Assembly: GCF_003461625.1 (NCBI RefSeq)
Contig: NZ_QTXL01000001.1
Coordinates: 496,001-560,000, forward strand
Origin: Clostridium sp. AF15-31
GTDB taxonomy: Bacteria; Bacillota; Clostridia; Lachnospirales; Lachnospiraceae
DNA: 64,000 nt
Reading direction: 5' to 3'
Shown here piece after piece: positions 1 to 8,574 of the stretch; within the stretch, counting starts at the first letter, position 1, and every line of letters starts with the position of its first letter. The notes below the pieces were generated by a model. The model searched no databases. It was not told the DNA's origin and saw nothing but the letters and a program-made list of their open reading frames with translations. The translations under genes were made by a program, and so were the position numbers.

Positions 1-1140
1 CACAAGAGCAGCACCGGCACGAAGATCCGGAGCAGCTACATTTGCACCAGAGAAGGATTCTACACCATCAATGATAGCGGTATTGCCTTCTACCCGGATG
101 TGAGCGCCCATTCTGGCAAGCTCGGCAACATATTTGAACCGATTCTCAAATATGCTTTCTGTTACAATGCTGGTTCCGTTTGAAAGTGCCAGTGTGACAG
201 CCATCTGCGGCTGCATATCCGTTGGAAAACCCGGATAAGGAAGTGTTTTGATATTGGTTGGTTTCAAACGTTTATCAGACATAACTCTTACAGAGTCATC
301 ATATTCAATTACATGAGCACCGATCTCATTTAACTTGGAAGTGATAGCTTCCAGATGTTTTGGAATTACATTCTTGATCAGTATATCACCTTTTGTTGCA
401 GCAGCGGCTACCATAAATGTACCGGCTTCGATCTGATCCGGAATGATGGAATAAGTAGTACCATGAAGTTCTTTAACACCACGGATACGGATGACATCAG
501 TTCCTGCACCTTTGATATTTGCGCCCATACTGTTTAAGAAGTTGGCAACATCGACAATATGTGGTTCTTTTGCTGCGTTTTCAATGGTGGTTTTACCTTC
601 AGCGAGAACTGCAGCCATCATAATATTGATCGTTGCACCAACGGATGCAACATCCATATAAATATGGCTTCCAATCAGTTCTTCGGCATAAGTGGAGATA
701 GTTCCATTTGTAATATCAACCTGTGCACCAAGTGCTTCAAATCCTTTTATATGAAGATTGATCGGTCTTGCACCAATATCACAGCCACCAGGTAATGCAA
801 CCTGAGAGTGCTTGTATTTTCCAAGTAATGCACCTAACAGATAGTAAGATGCACGAATCTTACGGATGAATTCATCATCTACGCACAGATCACTGTTTGG
901 ATTGATAGCGGCGCCACAGATGGATACGGTATGTTCGTCTATGTAGCGTACTGTCGCACCAATACCCTGAATTGCCTGAAGAAGGACACGGGTATCTCTT
1001 ACATTTGGTACATTTTCTATTATAACTTCCTGATCGGTCATTACAGCAGCAGCAAGGATTCCGAGAGCTGCATTCTTTGCACCTGCAATAGTTACCTCTC
1101 CTTCAAGAGGCTGACCGCCTTTGATCACATATTGTTCCAT
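1..1140 (-). CDS. murA: UDP-N-acetylglucosamine 1-carboxyvinyltransferase, C-terminus cut by window edge
   Basis: The product transfers enolpyruvate from PEP to UDP-GlcNAc, the first committed step of peptidoglycan synthesis in the cytoplasm. The 380 residues present begin MEQYVIKGG and show the family signature GGCDIGARPINLHI, whose Cys (about residue 119) is the catalytic residue and the fosfomycin target in most MurA. The N-terminal motif AGAKNAALGILAAA carries the conserved Lys-Asn pair that contacts substrate. About 40 residues should be missing beyond base 1. The ATG at 1140 is preceded by an AGAGGTG ribosome site and a good promoter at 1232-1259. The family assignment is certain. Firmicutes often carry two paralogues (MurA1/MurA2 or MurAA/MurAB), and the sequence here does not say which one this is. 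Confidence 0.96.
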   Translation of the reverse strand, partial: MEQYVIKGGQPLEGEVTIAGAKNAALGILAAAVMTDQEVIIENVPNVRDTRVLLQAIQGIGATVRYIDEHTVSICGAAINPNSDLCVDDEFIRKIRASYYLLGALLGKYKHSQVALPGGCDIGARPINLHIKGFEALGAQVDITNGTISTYAEELIGSHIYMDVASVGATINIMMAAVLAEGKTTIENAAKEPHIVDVANFLNSMGANIKGAGTDVIRIRGVKELHGTTYSIIPDQIEAGTFMVAAAATKGDILIKNVIPKHLEAITSKLNEIGAHVIEYDDSVRVMSDKRLKPTNIKTLPYPGFPTDMQPQMAVTLALSNGTSIVTESIFENRFKYVAELARMGAHIRVEGNTAIIDGVESFSGANVAAPDLRAGAALV

Positions 1141-1231
1141 ATTGCACCTCTAAATATTTATAAACATATTTAAAAAGTCCGGTTAAAATTTCTGTCGTTT
1201 TTCGATACTTTACCGCACAGATAACTTCTAG

Positions 1232-1259
1232 ATTATAGCATATTTTTGCGAAAAGTAAA
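1232..1259 (-). promoter_or_regulatory. sigma-A type promoter of murA
   Basis: On the minus strand the hexamers are TTTACT (1254-1259) and a perfect TATAAT (1232-1237) with a 16-bp spacer. The -10 lies about 92 bp upstream of the murA ATG. No other gene could use it. Confidence 0.65.
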
Positions 1260-1271
1260 TAGCAAGTAAAA

Positions 1272-1685
1272 TTATTTATCTGCTTCGCAGTAAATACAAC
1301 GATAAATCCGGTGTGCTCTGTCTGTAAGCTTAAAGATATGCTGGATTCCCTGTTCGGTTGAGGTTATACAGCGCGGATTGGTACATTTCTTGATGCCTAC
1401 CAGACGTTCCGGAAGCTCAATATTTTTCTTTTCCACCAGTTTTCCGTCACGGATAATATTAACGGAGATATCCGGATCGATATATCCAAGGACATCAAGG
1501 TTGATGTCGATATCCTGATCTATCTTTAAGATATCCTTTTTACCCATTTTCTGGCTTTTGACATTTTTGATAATTGCTACGGAGCAGTCCAGCTTGTCGA
1601 GATGCAGGTCATTATAGATCTGGAGTGCCTTGCCTGCAGCAATGTGATCAAGTACGATACCATTTTGAATACTGTCTATGTTCAT
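1272..1685 (-). CDS. pyrI: aspartate carbamoyltransferase regulatory chain
   Basis: This is the zinc-binding regulatory subunit of ATCase, which binds the nucleotide effectors and holds the PyrB trimers together in the cytoplasm. The 137-residue product has an N-terminal allosteric domain (about 1-97, with IQNGIVLDHI near the start) and a C-terminal zinc domain whose four ligands are Cys101, Cys106, Cys130 and Cys133 (CTNPRC and CIYC). The start is set by AGGAGG nine bases upstream. It lies 13 bp after pyrB on the same strand, so the two are translated as an operon and should form an allosteric holoenzyme. Separate pyrB and pyrI are usual in Clostridia. B. subtilis has an unregulated PyrB only. 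Confidence 0.95.
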   Translation of the reverse strand: MNIDSIQNGIVLDHIAAGKALQIYNDLHLDKLDCSVAIIKNVKSQKMGKKDILKIDQDIDINLDVLGYIDPDISVNIIRDGKLVEKKNIELPERLVGIKKCTNPRCITSTEQGIQHIFKLTDRAHRIYRCIYCEADK

Positions 1686-1698
1686 CTGTTTGTACCTC

Positions 1699-2613
1699 CT
1701 ATGCTAAACCAAGCAGTGTGGCAATTAATGCCATACGGACATATTTACCATTTAATACCTGACGGAAATAACATGCTCTTGGATCGTCATCCACTTCAAC
1801 AGCAATCTCATTTACTCGTGGCAGCGGATGCAGGACACACATGTCCGGACGGGCAAGTGCCATCTTACTGTTATCCAGTATGTAAGTATCCTTTAATCGT
1901 ATGTAGTCTGCTTCGTTGAAGAAACGTTCTTTCTGTACTCTTGTCATATAGAGGATATCCAGTTCTCCGATCACATCCTCCATAGATGAAACTTCCTTAT
2001 AAGGTATATTATTCTTCTCGATCACTTCTGTGCGGATATAATCAGGAATTTTTAATTCATCCGGTGAAATAAGCACAAAACTGATATTTTCATAACGGGA
2101 CATTGCTTTGATCAGAGAATGAACGGTACGTCCAAACATCAGATCTCCGCAGAAGCCGATCACAAGGTTGTCCAGCCTTCCTTTTTCACGTTTGATCGTT
2201 AAAAGATCCGCCAGTGTCTGTGTTGGGTGGTTATGTCCACCGTCACCTGCATTAATGATCGGTACATCGGATTTCATGGATGCGAGCATCGGAGCACCTT
2301 CCTTGAAATGGCGCATAGCTATGATATCTGCATAACAGCTTACAACCTTTACTGTGTCACCAACGCTTTCACCCTTAGATGAGGATGATGAACTGGCAGA
2401 AGAAAAACCAAGTACATTACCACCTAATTCCATCATGGCGGCTTCAAAACTTAAACGAGTTCTTGTACTTGGTTCAAAAAATAAAGTAGCGAGCTTTTTG
2501 CCTTTGCATAACTCACTGTATTTTTCTTTATGATCAATAATATCCTGAGCAAGATTTAAAATGTGATCGAGCTCTTCCAAACTTAAATCCATTGGGTCTA
2601 TCAGATGTTTCAT
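1699..2613 (-). CDS. pyrB: aspartate carbamoyltransferase catalytic chain
   Basis: PyrB condenses carbamoyl phosphate with aspartate in pyrimidine synthesis. The 304-residue product has the carbamoyl-phosphate motif STRTR (residues 49-53), an intact 80s-loop Lys (about residue 80), HPTQ in GGHNHPTQT, and HPLP near the C-terminus (VLHPLPRV), which marks ATCase as against OTCase. A serine run (about residues 71-79) precedes the loop. The ATG is fixed by GTAAGGAGG upstream. A consensus promoter lies at 2644-2672, between this gene and the palindromic element. It is followed closely by pyrI. No PyrR attenuator or antiterminator could be recognised in the short leader. Confidence 0.96.
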   Translation of the reverse strand: MKHLIDPMDLSLEELDHILNLAQDIIDHKEKYSELCKGKKLATLFFEPSTRTRLSFEAAMMELGGNVLGFSSASSSSSSKGESVGDTVKVVSCYADIIAMRHFKEGAPMLASMKSDVPIINAGDGGHNHPTQTLADLLTIKREKGRLDNLVIGFCGDLMFGRTVHSLIKAMSRYENISFVLISPDELKIPDYIRTEVIEKNNIPYKEVSSMEDVIGELDILYMTRVQKERFFNEADYIRLKDTYILDNSKMALARPDMCVLHPLPRVNEIAVEVDDDPRACYFRQVLNGKYVRMALIATLLGLA

Positions 2614-2643
2614 GGCGGCCTCCTTACAAATTTGCTATCCCCG

Positions 2644-2672
2644 ATTATAGCACCTGCCTGAATGCCATGCAA
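2644..2672 (-). promoter_or_regulatory. sigma-A type promoter of pyrB-pyrI
   Basis: On the minus strand TTGCAT (2667-2672) and TATAAT (2644-2649) are separated by exactly 17 bp. The -10 ends 31 bp before the pyrB start codon, leaving a leader of about 25 bases. The promoter lies just outside the palindromic element that begins at 2687. Confidence 0.65.
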
Positions 2673-2686
2673 CCGGTTTTTTCCGG

Positions 2687-2864
2687 TAAAATCATGGAAT
2701 GTAAATAACCGCCGGGGGCATACTGTTATTCGCAAGACGTTTCCACTCGTATCCTCGTGCAGCGGTACATAAAGTTGCAAAGGACGCAACTTAAGTACCG
2801 GCCTCGGATAATGCTTGCGATATAACAGTATGCCCCCGGCGGTTATCAACATTCCATGGTTTTA
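2687..2864. repeat. 178-bp palindromic element with 43-bp inverted ends
   Basis: The outer arms 2687-2729 and 2822-2864 are inverted copies with about four mismatches, and the inner 25 bases (2705-2729 against 2822-2846) pair perfectly. The stem continues inward (2730-2736 with 2814-2820). It is capped by a second hairpin around 2765-2799 whose arms begin GGTAC and end GTACC. The right end reaches the stop codon of the upstream carbamoyltransferase gene. It carries no credible gene. It shares a core layout with the element at 11829-12090. It may be a MITE-like non-autonomous element or a structured RNA, and it may also act as the 3' terminator of the gene at 2862-3794. Confidence 0.8.
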
Positions 2865-3794
2865 TGAATTTAAGAGTGTGTACATTACGGCCTTTTCAGC
2901 ATGACGACGGTTTTCTGCCTCGTCTAGGATATGGTCGAGGTTCTTATCTACGACATCCTGAGAGATTTCGAAGCCGACATGCATTGGCATATCGTGGAAT
3001 ACGATCGCTTTGCTGTCTTTTGTGAAGTCGCCGTTTAACTGGTAAGGCATCATTTTTGCAAGGGTTTCTTCCTTTTGCTTCTGATAAGCAGGATTGTTGA
3101 AGAATTCCATATCTACCCATGTATCCGTGTAGAGGACATCCATCTTATTTGCATATTCCTTTGCTTCTTCCATGGACATGGCAGGATCAAGCTCGATATA
3201 ATGACCGCTTTTCTTTGCTTCTTCATAGAAATCAGGACCACAGGCTGTCTCATTTACAAGTGGAGTCAGTCCGTATAACGTACCCTTCTTCATCTTGGAG
3301 AAGAATTCAACATGGGAGTTAAATACATTGTTCTTTGCACCGATGTACATCAGATTGACATCCAGAGTTCCAAACTTCTCAAGGATCGTGAGGGCATCTG
3401 CAAGGATCTGGCATGGATGGTAGGAATTATCACAGCCGTTGATAAATGGAACCGTAGCATTCTTGCCAAATAATTCAACAGTTTCATTTTTGATCAGACG
3501 TGCCATGATGATATCAACATTACGGCAGACATATTTGATCTCGGAAACAGGCTCGCCGAGTACAAAGTTGGAGTCCTTCCATAACTGGTTGTAGTAGGTA
3601 CCACCTAACTCGGTAATGCCGGTTGCAAATGAAAGAAAGGTTCTGGTTGATGTCTTTTCAAATAAAGTATAAAGTTTCTTTCCTTTTAAGGATTCGCTGT
3701 ACTTCTCCGGATTCTTCTTCATATCCAGAGCAAGGTTCAGGATATCCATCAGCTCATCTGCTGTGAATTCCTTGAAGTTTAACATGTTTTTCAT
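2862..3794 (-). CDS. ornithine carbamoyltransferase-family protein, divergent substrate motif
   Basis: This 310-residue protein belongs to the ATCase/OTCase superfamily. It shows EKTSTRT (STRTF, residues 49-53), LGEPVSE, HPCQ (126-129) and a second-domain fold with DTWVDME. Two features are unusual. The last Arg of STRTR is Phe, and the amino-acid binding motif HCLP of OTCases (HPLP in ATCases) reads HDMP (267-270), in FHDMPMHVGFEIS. It may act on ornithine or on a related amine or amino acid. It stands alone, with no other arg gene near. The start is MKNMLNF at 3794, with AGAGGTG six bases upstream, rather than the in-frame ATG at 3851. A TATAAT lies at 3854-3859 on the minus strand, but its -35 is weak. 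Confidence 0.8.
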   Translation of the reverse strand: MKNMLNFKEFTADELMDILNLALDMKKNPEKYSESLKGKKLYTLFEKTSTRTFLSFATGITELGGTYYNQLWKDSNFVLGEPVSEIKYVCRNVDIIMARLIKNETVELFGKNATVPFINGCDNSYHPCQILADALTILEKFGTLDVNLMYIGAKNNVFNSHVEFFSKMKKGTLYGLTPLVNETACGPDFYEEAKKSGHYIELDPAMSMEEAKEYANKMDVLYTDTWVDMEFFNNPAYQKQKEETLAKMMPYQLNGDFTKDSKAIVFHDMPMHVGFEISQDVVDKNLDHILDEAENRRHAEKAVMYTLLNS

Positions 3795-4160
3795 AACTGA
3801 CACCTCTTCTTTAAAATAGTATGTATTCGTCACTGCTTCGCATATATGCATAAATTATACAGAAAAATTGCATATATTCATATAACATAAAATAGAGAAG
3901 CAGGGCATATTTATAATATTGTTATTGAAATAATAACAGAAAAATAAATTGTATCACGATATGTATTTTTTTTCAATTTTTTTGTATTTATTTTGCAAAC
4001 ATACAGGGCGATAACAGATAGATACTGGTACATTATGCATAAATATAGCAGAATAAGCAATATTTTGGTACAGACTTCGTTGACAGCAGTTTATAAATAT
4101 TTTATACTTTTTGTTATATGAAATCAGAGATGCGGAAGGAGCATCGGCAAGGAGGAAAGT
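3795..4160. other. AT-rich divergent intergenic region
   Basis: This 366-bp gap separates the divergent carbamoyltransferase (minus) and DUF4234 (plus) genes. It holds the plus-strand promoter at 4080-4108 and a minus-strand -10 at 3854-3859. Around that -10 there are two similar AT-rich motifs, TGCATATATG at about 3842-3851 and TGAATATATGCAAT at about 3867-3880. They faintly resemble ARG boxes, but the match is too loose to call an operator. No gene is seen. Confidence 0.5.
4080..4108 (+). promoter_or_regulatory. consensus promoter of the DUF4234 gene
   Basis: A perfect TTGACA (4080-4085) and TATACT (4103-4108) are separated by 17 bp. The -10 lies 53 bp upstream of the ATG at 4161. Confidence 0.75.
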
Positions 4161-4712
4161 ATGAAACAAAGAAGTATTGGTATGTGTATCTTATTGACGA
4201 TCGTTACCTGTGGTATTTATGGACTTTACTGGTTTGTATGTATTACAGACGATACAAATGAGATGTCGGGTGAGAATGAACTGGCAGGTGGCGGAATGGC
4301 ACTGTTGCTTACACTTGTTACCTGTGGTATTTATGGATGGTACTGGGCTTACAAGATGGGTGAAAAGGTCGATATCATCAAGAACAGAGGCGGTATGCCA
4401 TCCAGCAATAGCGGTATCCTGTTTGTAGTTCTTCAGTTATTTGGACTTGGAATTATCGACTACGCACTGGCACAGGATGCGATTAATAAGTACAGCGGAA
4501 CGAACGGATATGGCCAGCCATATAATGGTGGATATCAGAACCAGCAGTACGGCGGATACAACCAGAATCAGCAGCCATATAACGGCGGATACAACCAGAA
4601 TCAGCAGTATGGTGGATATGATCAGAGCCAGCAGTATGGTGGTTACAACCAGAGCGGCAATAATCCATACAGCAATGGAAATGATAATAACAACCCATAT
4701 AACGGACAGTAA
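4161..4712 (+). CDS. DUF4234 membrane protein with Gln/Tyr/Gly-rich tail
   Basis: The 183-residue product has an N-terminal DUF4234-like domain made of two related halves, each with the motif TCGIYG(L/W)YW at a membrane helix (about residues 17-27 and 54-64). A third hydrophobic stretch follows at about 84-103. Residues 112-183 form a low-complexity tail of repeats such as GGYNQNQQYGGY, probably disordered and cytoplasmic or surface-facing. The family has no assigned biochemical role. AAGGAGG eight bases upstream fixes the start. The DUF2752 gene begins 10 bp downstream, so the two are co-transcribed. Confidence 0.85.
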   Translation: MKQRSIGMCILLTIVTCGIYGLYWFVCITDDTNEMSGENELAGGGMALLLTLVTCGIYGWYWAYKMGEKVDIIKNRGGMPSSNSGILFVVLQLFGLGIIDYALAQDAINKYSGTNGYGQPYNGGYQNQQYGGYNQNQQPYNGGYNQNQQYGGYDQSQQYGGYNQSGNNPYSNGNDNNNPYNGQ

Positions 4713-4721
4713 GAAACATAT

Positions 4722-5099
4722 ATGGAAGAAAAGAAAAATCGTGTCCGAAAGATTATATATCGGGATAGCATTATTCTTTTAGCAGGAATCCTGTATGCGG
4801 TATTTGTCAGACTGACCGGTCTGGCAGTACCCTGCATATTCCGGGCACTGACCGGATGGCAGTGCCCCGGTTGTGGGATAACCAGAGCATGCCTGTCTTT
4901 AATAAAAGGAGAGATACGGACATCCTTTTCCTATAATCCGTTTTTGTACATTGCAGGACCATGTATCATATATCTGATAGTCAGGGGAGATTTGAACTAT
5001 ATAAAAGGAGACGCATATCGGCTGGGTACAGCGGACACGGTTTTAATCTATATACTGATCATGGCGGCGCTGATATTCGGCGTTGTGAGAAATTTATAA
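4722..5099 (+). CDS. DUF2752 small membrane protein
   Basis: The 125-residue product matches DUF2752, whose hallmark is CPGCGITRA (here about residues 48-56) just after the first membrane helix. Hydrophobic helices are visible at about 15-36, 76-93 and 105-123. The Cys pair suggests metal or heme contact or a structural role, but the function is unknown. It is the second gene of a two-gene unit with the DUF4234 gene, and this pair of families often occurs together. A bidirectional terminator at 5110-5191 ends the unit. Confidence 0.85.
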   Translation: MEEKKNRVRKIIYRDSIILLAGILYAVFVRLTGLAVPCIFRALTGWQCPGCGITRACLSLIKGEIRTSFSYNPFLYIAGPCIIYLIVRGDLNYIKGDAYRLGTADTVLIYILIMAALIFGVVRNL

Positions 5100-5109
5100 A
5101 AAAATTTAT

Positions 5110-5191
5110 AAAATACCATCTTTTATTTGACAGAACATAGCATTATAAAAGTTTTAGTGTAAGATTTTGTTGAATGAAAGATGGTATTTTT
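5110..5191. terminator. bidirectional terminator between convergent genes
   Basis: The 14-bp arms at 5110-5123 and 5177-5190 are perfectly complementary (AAAATACCATCTTT), with A and T runs on both sides and a long 53-base loop. It lies between the convergent DUF2752 and EamA genes, and its right arm touches the EamA stop codon. Confidence 0.75.
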
Positions 5192-6110
5192 ATACGGCTT
5201 TTTCTTTATTTGCAAGGATGATGCCGGCACAGACAAGAACAAGTGCGACCAGACAGCGGATGTTTAAGGCAGATGTTTCATGCAGAAGCAGAGCTGATAA
5301 CAGTACGCCAAAGACCGGATTCGAGAAGCCGTAGACGGCGATCCGGGATACCGGGTTGTGCGCTAACAGCAGACTCCATAATGTATAGGCGCAGGCCGAG
5401 ATGAACGCCATATAGAGCAGAAGCAGGACAGCAGGAGCGGAGTCTCCCGCGATATGTCCGCCTCCGGCAAGTCCGCAAAGGATCATCACGAAGCCGCCGA
5501 CAAAGAACTGCCAGCCGCTGAGCAGAACCGGATTCTCCTTATCGGAAAAATATTTGATGATAACTGAAGAGAAAGCATAAGCCACTGTTGATAACAGGAT
5601 GAAGCCTTCTCCGGTGAGAGTGAAATGCGCGTCTACACCATTTCCCAGATTGATGATAACAACTCCGATAAATCCAATCAGACATCCAAGCATCTTTTTG
5701 GATGTAACCTTTTCCATTTTAAATAACAGACCCGATACAAGAATCGCCAGAAAGACGTTTGTCGCTTCAATGATCGCTGCCTTGCTTCCGGTCGTATTTG
5801 CTAAACCGATGTAAAAGAAGACGTATTGCAGGATAGTCTGGAACAATGACAGGATAAAGATACGTTTGACCGTTGTCCCGTTATGTGGGATCAAAGGCTT
5901 TTTATATATGAAGCTGCAGATAAGGATAACCATAAGTCCGGCGAGCAGAAAACGGATGCCGGCGAACAGGATCTGGGATGCGGTATCATTTCCGCCGATT
6001 GAAAACATCTGGTAGCCGATCTTGATGCAGGGAAAGGCGCTTCCCCATAAGGCACAGCAGATGAGTGCAAGTGTGATAACAACAGGTGTTTTCGTTAAAA
6101 AATTTTTCAT
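5190..6110 (-). CDS. EamA/DMT-superfamily permease
   Basis: This 306-residue integral membrane protein has about ten hydrophobic helices in two EamA repeats (about 10-150 and 165-300). Typical residues include ALWGSAFPCIKIG near the start and NPVFGVLLSALLLHE in the second repeat. Family members export amino acids, metabolites or drugs, and the substrate cannot be read from the sequence. The gene is monocistronic and ends at the shared terminator. On the minus strand a TATAGT at 6215-6220 could be its -10. A perfect 11-bp palindrome, CGAACTGTTCG (6199-6209), lies just downstream of it and could be an operator. Confidence 0.88.
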   Translation of the reverse strand: MKNFLTKTPVVITLALICCALWGSAFPCIKIGYQMFSIGGNDTASQILFAGIRFLLAGLMVILICSFIYKKPLIPHNGTTVKRIFILSLFQTILQYVFFYIGLANTTGSKAAIIEATNVFLAILVSGLLFKMEKVTSKKMLGCLIGFIGVVIINLGNGVDAHFTLTGEGFILLSTVAYAFSSVIIKYFSDKENPVLLSGWQFFVGGFVMILCGLAGGGHIAGDSAPAVLLLLYMAFISACAYTLWSLLLAHNPVSRIAVYGFSNPVFGVLLSALLLHETSALNIRCLVALVLVCAGIILANKEKAV

Positions 6111-6303
6111 GACAGAATAACCTCAATAATAAAAGTATAATTTTAAACAGTAACGGATGACGGCAGATTCACAGATGTGTCGTGCGGTATTACATGATCG
6201 AACTGTTCGGACATACTATAGCATAAAAGAAATCCGAAAAAAAAGACATAATTTTATTTAGAGATGAAGGTTGCAAAAACTGTATAAAAACAAATGGAAT
6301 CTG

Positions 6304-6333
6304 TTGACAATTTGCACAAAAAAGGCATATAAT
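6304..6333 (+). promoter_or_regulatory. consensus promoter of metG
   Basis: TTGACA (6304-6309) and TATAAT (6328-6333) are separated by 18 bp, giving a leader of about 80 bases before the ATG at 6422. No T-box specifier stem or T-box sequence is recognisable in that short leader. Confidence 0.75.
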
Positions 6334-6421
6334 TTTTGTTATCTGAGCACATAAGATTGCCAGAAAAAATAGCGCAGACATTTCATTCGTGTTTGTAGTT
6401 TTATCAAGGAGGGTTTTTGAA

Positions 6422-8458
6422 ATGGCAAAAAAACCGTATTATATTACAACCGCTATTGCATATGCATCAGGTAAACCTCATATAGGCAACACCTACGAGA
6501 TCGTGTTGGCTGACAGCATTGCAAGGTACAAGAGATTCGCAGGATATGATGTAAGATTCCAGACCGGAACCGATGAACATGGTCAGAAGATCGAGAACAA
6601 GGCTTTTGAGAACATGCAGACTCCAAAGGAATTCGTTGACGAGATTTCAGGCGAGATTAAGAATATCTGGGATCTGATGAACACATCTTACGACAAATTT
6701 ATCAGAACAACAGATGCAGATCATGAGAGACAGGTTCAGAAGATTTTTAAGAAGCTGTACGATCAGGGTGACATATATAAGGGAGAATATGTAGGAAAAT
6801 ACTGTACTCCATGTGAATCCTTCTTTACAGATTCACAGCTTGTAGACGGCAAATGTCCGGACTGCGGAAGACCGGTACAGGAAGCAAAAGAGGAAGCATA
6901 TTTCTTCAAACTCAGCAAATATCAGGACAGACTGATGAAGCACATTGAGCAGAATCCTGATTTTATTCAGCCGGAGTCCAGAAAGAACGAGATGATCAAT
7001 AACTTCATCAAGCCGGGACTTCAGGATCTGTGCGTATCCAGAACATCCTTTAAATGGGGTATCCCGGTTGATTTTGATGACAAGCATATTATCTATGTAT
7101 GGATCGATGCATTATCAAACTATATTACAGGTCTTGGATACGATGTAGACGGTAATAACGATGAATTATATAAAAAATACTGGCCTGCTGACTTACATCT
7201 GATCGGAAAAGATATCTTAAGATTCCATACGATCTACTGGCCGATCATGCTGATGGCGCTTGGAGTACCGCTTCCAAAGCAGATCTTCGGACATCCATGG
7301 CTGATCCAGAATGACGGTAAGATGAGTAAGTCCAAGGGAAATGTAATGTATGCAGATGATATGGTCCGCCTGTTTGGTGTGGATGCAGTCCGTTTCTTCG
7401 TTCTGCATGAGATGCCGTTTGAGAATGACGGAATCATTTCATGGGAGCTGGTTGTAGAAAGAATCAATTCCGAGCTTGCAAACACACTTGGAAATCTGGT
7501 AAATCGTACGATCTCTATGTCAAACAAATACTTTGGCGGCGTAGTTACGAATACCGGAGTAATAGAAGAAGTAGATGAAGATCTGAAGAATGTCGTATTA
7601 AACTGCCGTATCAAGGTCGCAGAATGCATGGATAAGTTAAAGGTTGCAGATGCGATCTCAGAGATCTTCACTTTATTCAAGAGATGCAACAAATATATCG
7701 ACGAGACCATGCCTTGGGCACTTGCAAAAGATGAAACAAAGCAGGATCGTCTGAATACCGTATTATATAATCTGGTTGAGAGCATCGTGATCGGTGCGTC
7801 CCTTCTGGAGCCATATATGCCGGATACCTCTGTTAAGATCCTGAACCAGTTAAATGCTGCAAAGAGAAAGGTAACAGAGCTTGGAAGATTCGGACTTTAT
7901 CCATCCGGAAACAAGGTAACAGAAACTCCTGAGATCCTGTTCGCAAGACTGGACGTAAAGGAAGTTATGGCAGAAGTTGCCAAGTTTGCACCTCCTGTAG
8001 AAGAAACTATCTACGAGAAAGCAAAGAAGCAGAAGGAAGAAAAAGAGAATTCCGAAGAAAAGAAGAAAATGAAACAGGCAGAAGCTAAGGTCGCTGCACT
8101 TAACAATGATCCGTCTGTTCTGAATAAACAGCAGATCACGATCGAAGAATTTGAGAAGATGCAGTTGATGATCGGCGAGATCATTGCATGTGAGGAAGTA
8201 CAGAATTCCAGAAAACTTTTATGTTCTCAGGTTAAATTCGGTGAGAACAATGTGAAACAGATCGTATCGGGAATTAAAGGCTCCTATTCACCAGAAGAAA
8301 TGGTTGGAAAGCGCGTTGTTGCGATCGTAAACCTGAAGCCATGCAAGCTTGCAGGAGTTGTATCAGAAGGTATGCTGCTGTGTGCAGAGGATGCAGAGGG
8401 CAATCTGTCCCTTCTTACAACCGAGAAGAATCTGCCAGGTGGTTCATTCATCAGCTAA
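6422..8458 (+). CDS. metG: methionyl-tRNA synthetase with C-terminal tRNA-binding domain
   Basis: This class I synthetase charges tRNA-Met. The 678-residue form has the HIGH-type motif HIGN (20-23), a connective zinc knuckle with four Cys in CTPCESFFTDSQ and CPDC (about 127-147), and KMSKS at about 300-304. A C-terminal EMAP/Trbp111-like tRNA-binding domain covers about 570-678. A Lys/Glu-rich linker (about 535-565) joins the two parts. The start at 6422 is chosen over the in-frame ATG at 6389 because AAGGAGG lies eight bases upstream and MAKKPYYITTAI is the family N-terminus. It is transcribed from its own promoter. Confidence 0.97.
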   Translation: MAKKPYYITTAIAYASGKPHIGNTYEIVLADSIARYKRFAGYDVRFQTGTDEHGQKIENKAFENMQTPKEFVDEISGEIKNIWDLMNTSYDKFIRTTDADHERQVQKIFKKLYDQGDIYKGEYVGKYCTPCESFFTDSQLVDGKCPDCGRPVQEAKEEAYFFKLSKYQDRLMKHIEQNPDFIQPESRKNEMINNFIKPGLQDLCVSRTSFKWGIPVDFDDKHIIYVWIDALSNYITGLGYDVDGNNDELYKKYWPADLHLIGKDILRFHTIYWPIMLMALGVPLPKQIFGHPWLIQNDGKMSKSKGNVMYADDMVRLFGVDAVRFFVLHEMPFENDGIISWELVVERINSELANTLGNLVNRTISMSNKYFGGVVTNTGVIEEVDEDLKNVVLNCRIKVAECMDKLKVADAISEIFTLFKRCNKYIDETMPWALAKDETKQDRLNTVLYNLVESIVIGASLLEPYMPDTSVKILNQLNAAKRKVTELGRFGLYPSGNKVTETPEILFARLDVKEVMAEVAKFAPPVEETIYEKAKKQKEEKENSEEKKKMKQAEAKVAALNNDPSVLNKQQITIEEFEKMQLMIGEIIACEEVQNSRKLLCSQVKFGENNVKQIVSGIKGSYSPEEMVGKRVVAIVNLKPCKLAGVVSEGMLLCAEDAEGNLSLLTTEKNLPGGSFIS

Positions 8459-8498
8459 TTAATTTAATAGAAAACGCAGCCCTACAGATATGAAGTCG

Positions 8499-8527
8499 TT
8501 GATTTATTGGGTGGTCTATGATAGAAT
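8499..8527 (+). promoter_or_regulatory. promoter of glmS
   Basis: TTGATT (8499-8504) and TAGAAT (8522-8527) are separated by 17 bp. Transcription would begin near 8534, about 50 bases before the ribozyme cleavage site. The position fits a self-cleaving leader. Confidence 0.55.
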
Positions 8528-8574
8528 TTTAATGTCTGCTTATAGTATGGAGGAAAGCAGATTTTGAAAGATTT

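Noticed and set aside
2610..2852. 80-codon minus-strand open frame between pyrB and the carbamoyltransferase
   Set aside because: It lies inside the palindromic element and has no protein-like composition or ribosome site. The inverted repeat explains the sequence.
3842..3882. Possible ARG boxes at the carbamoyltransferase promoter
   Set aside because: The TGAATATATGCA-like motifs are simple AT-rich sequence and their spacing (about 25-30 bp) does not fit paired 18-bp ARG boxes.
4161..4740. Alternative open frames over the Gln/Tyr-rich tail of the DUF4234 gene
   Set aside because: They are frame shadows of a low-complexity repeat. Only the 4161 frame has a promoter, a ribosome site and membrane helices.
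6334..6421. T-box riboswitch before metG
   Set aside because: The leader is too short, and no specifier loop or TGGNACC-like T-box sequence is present.
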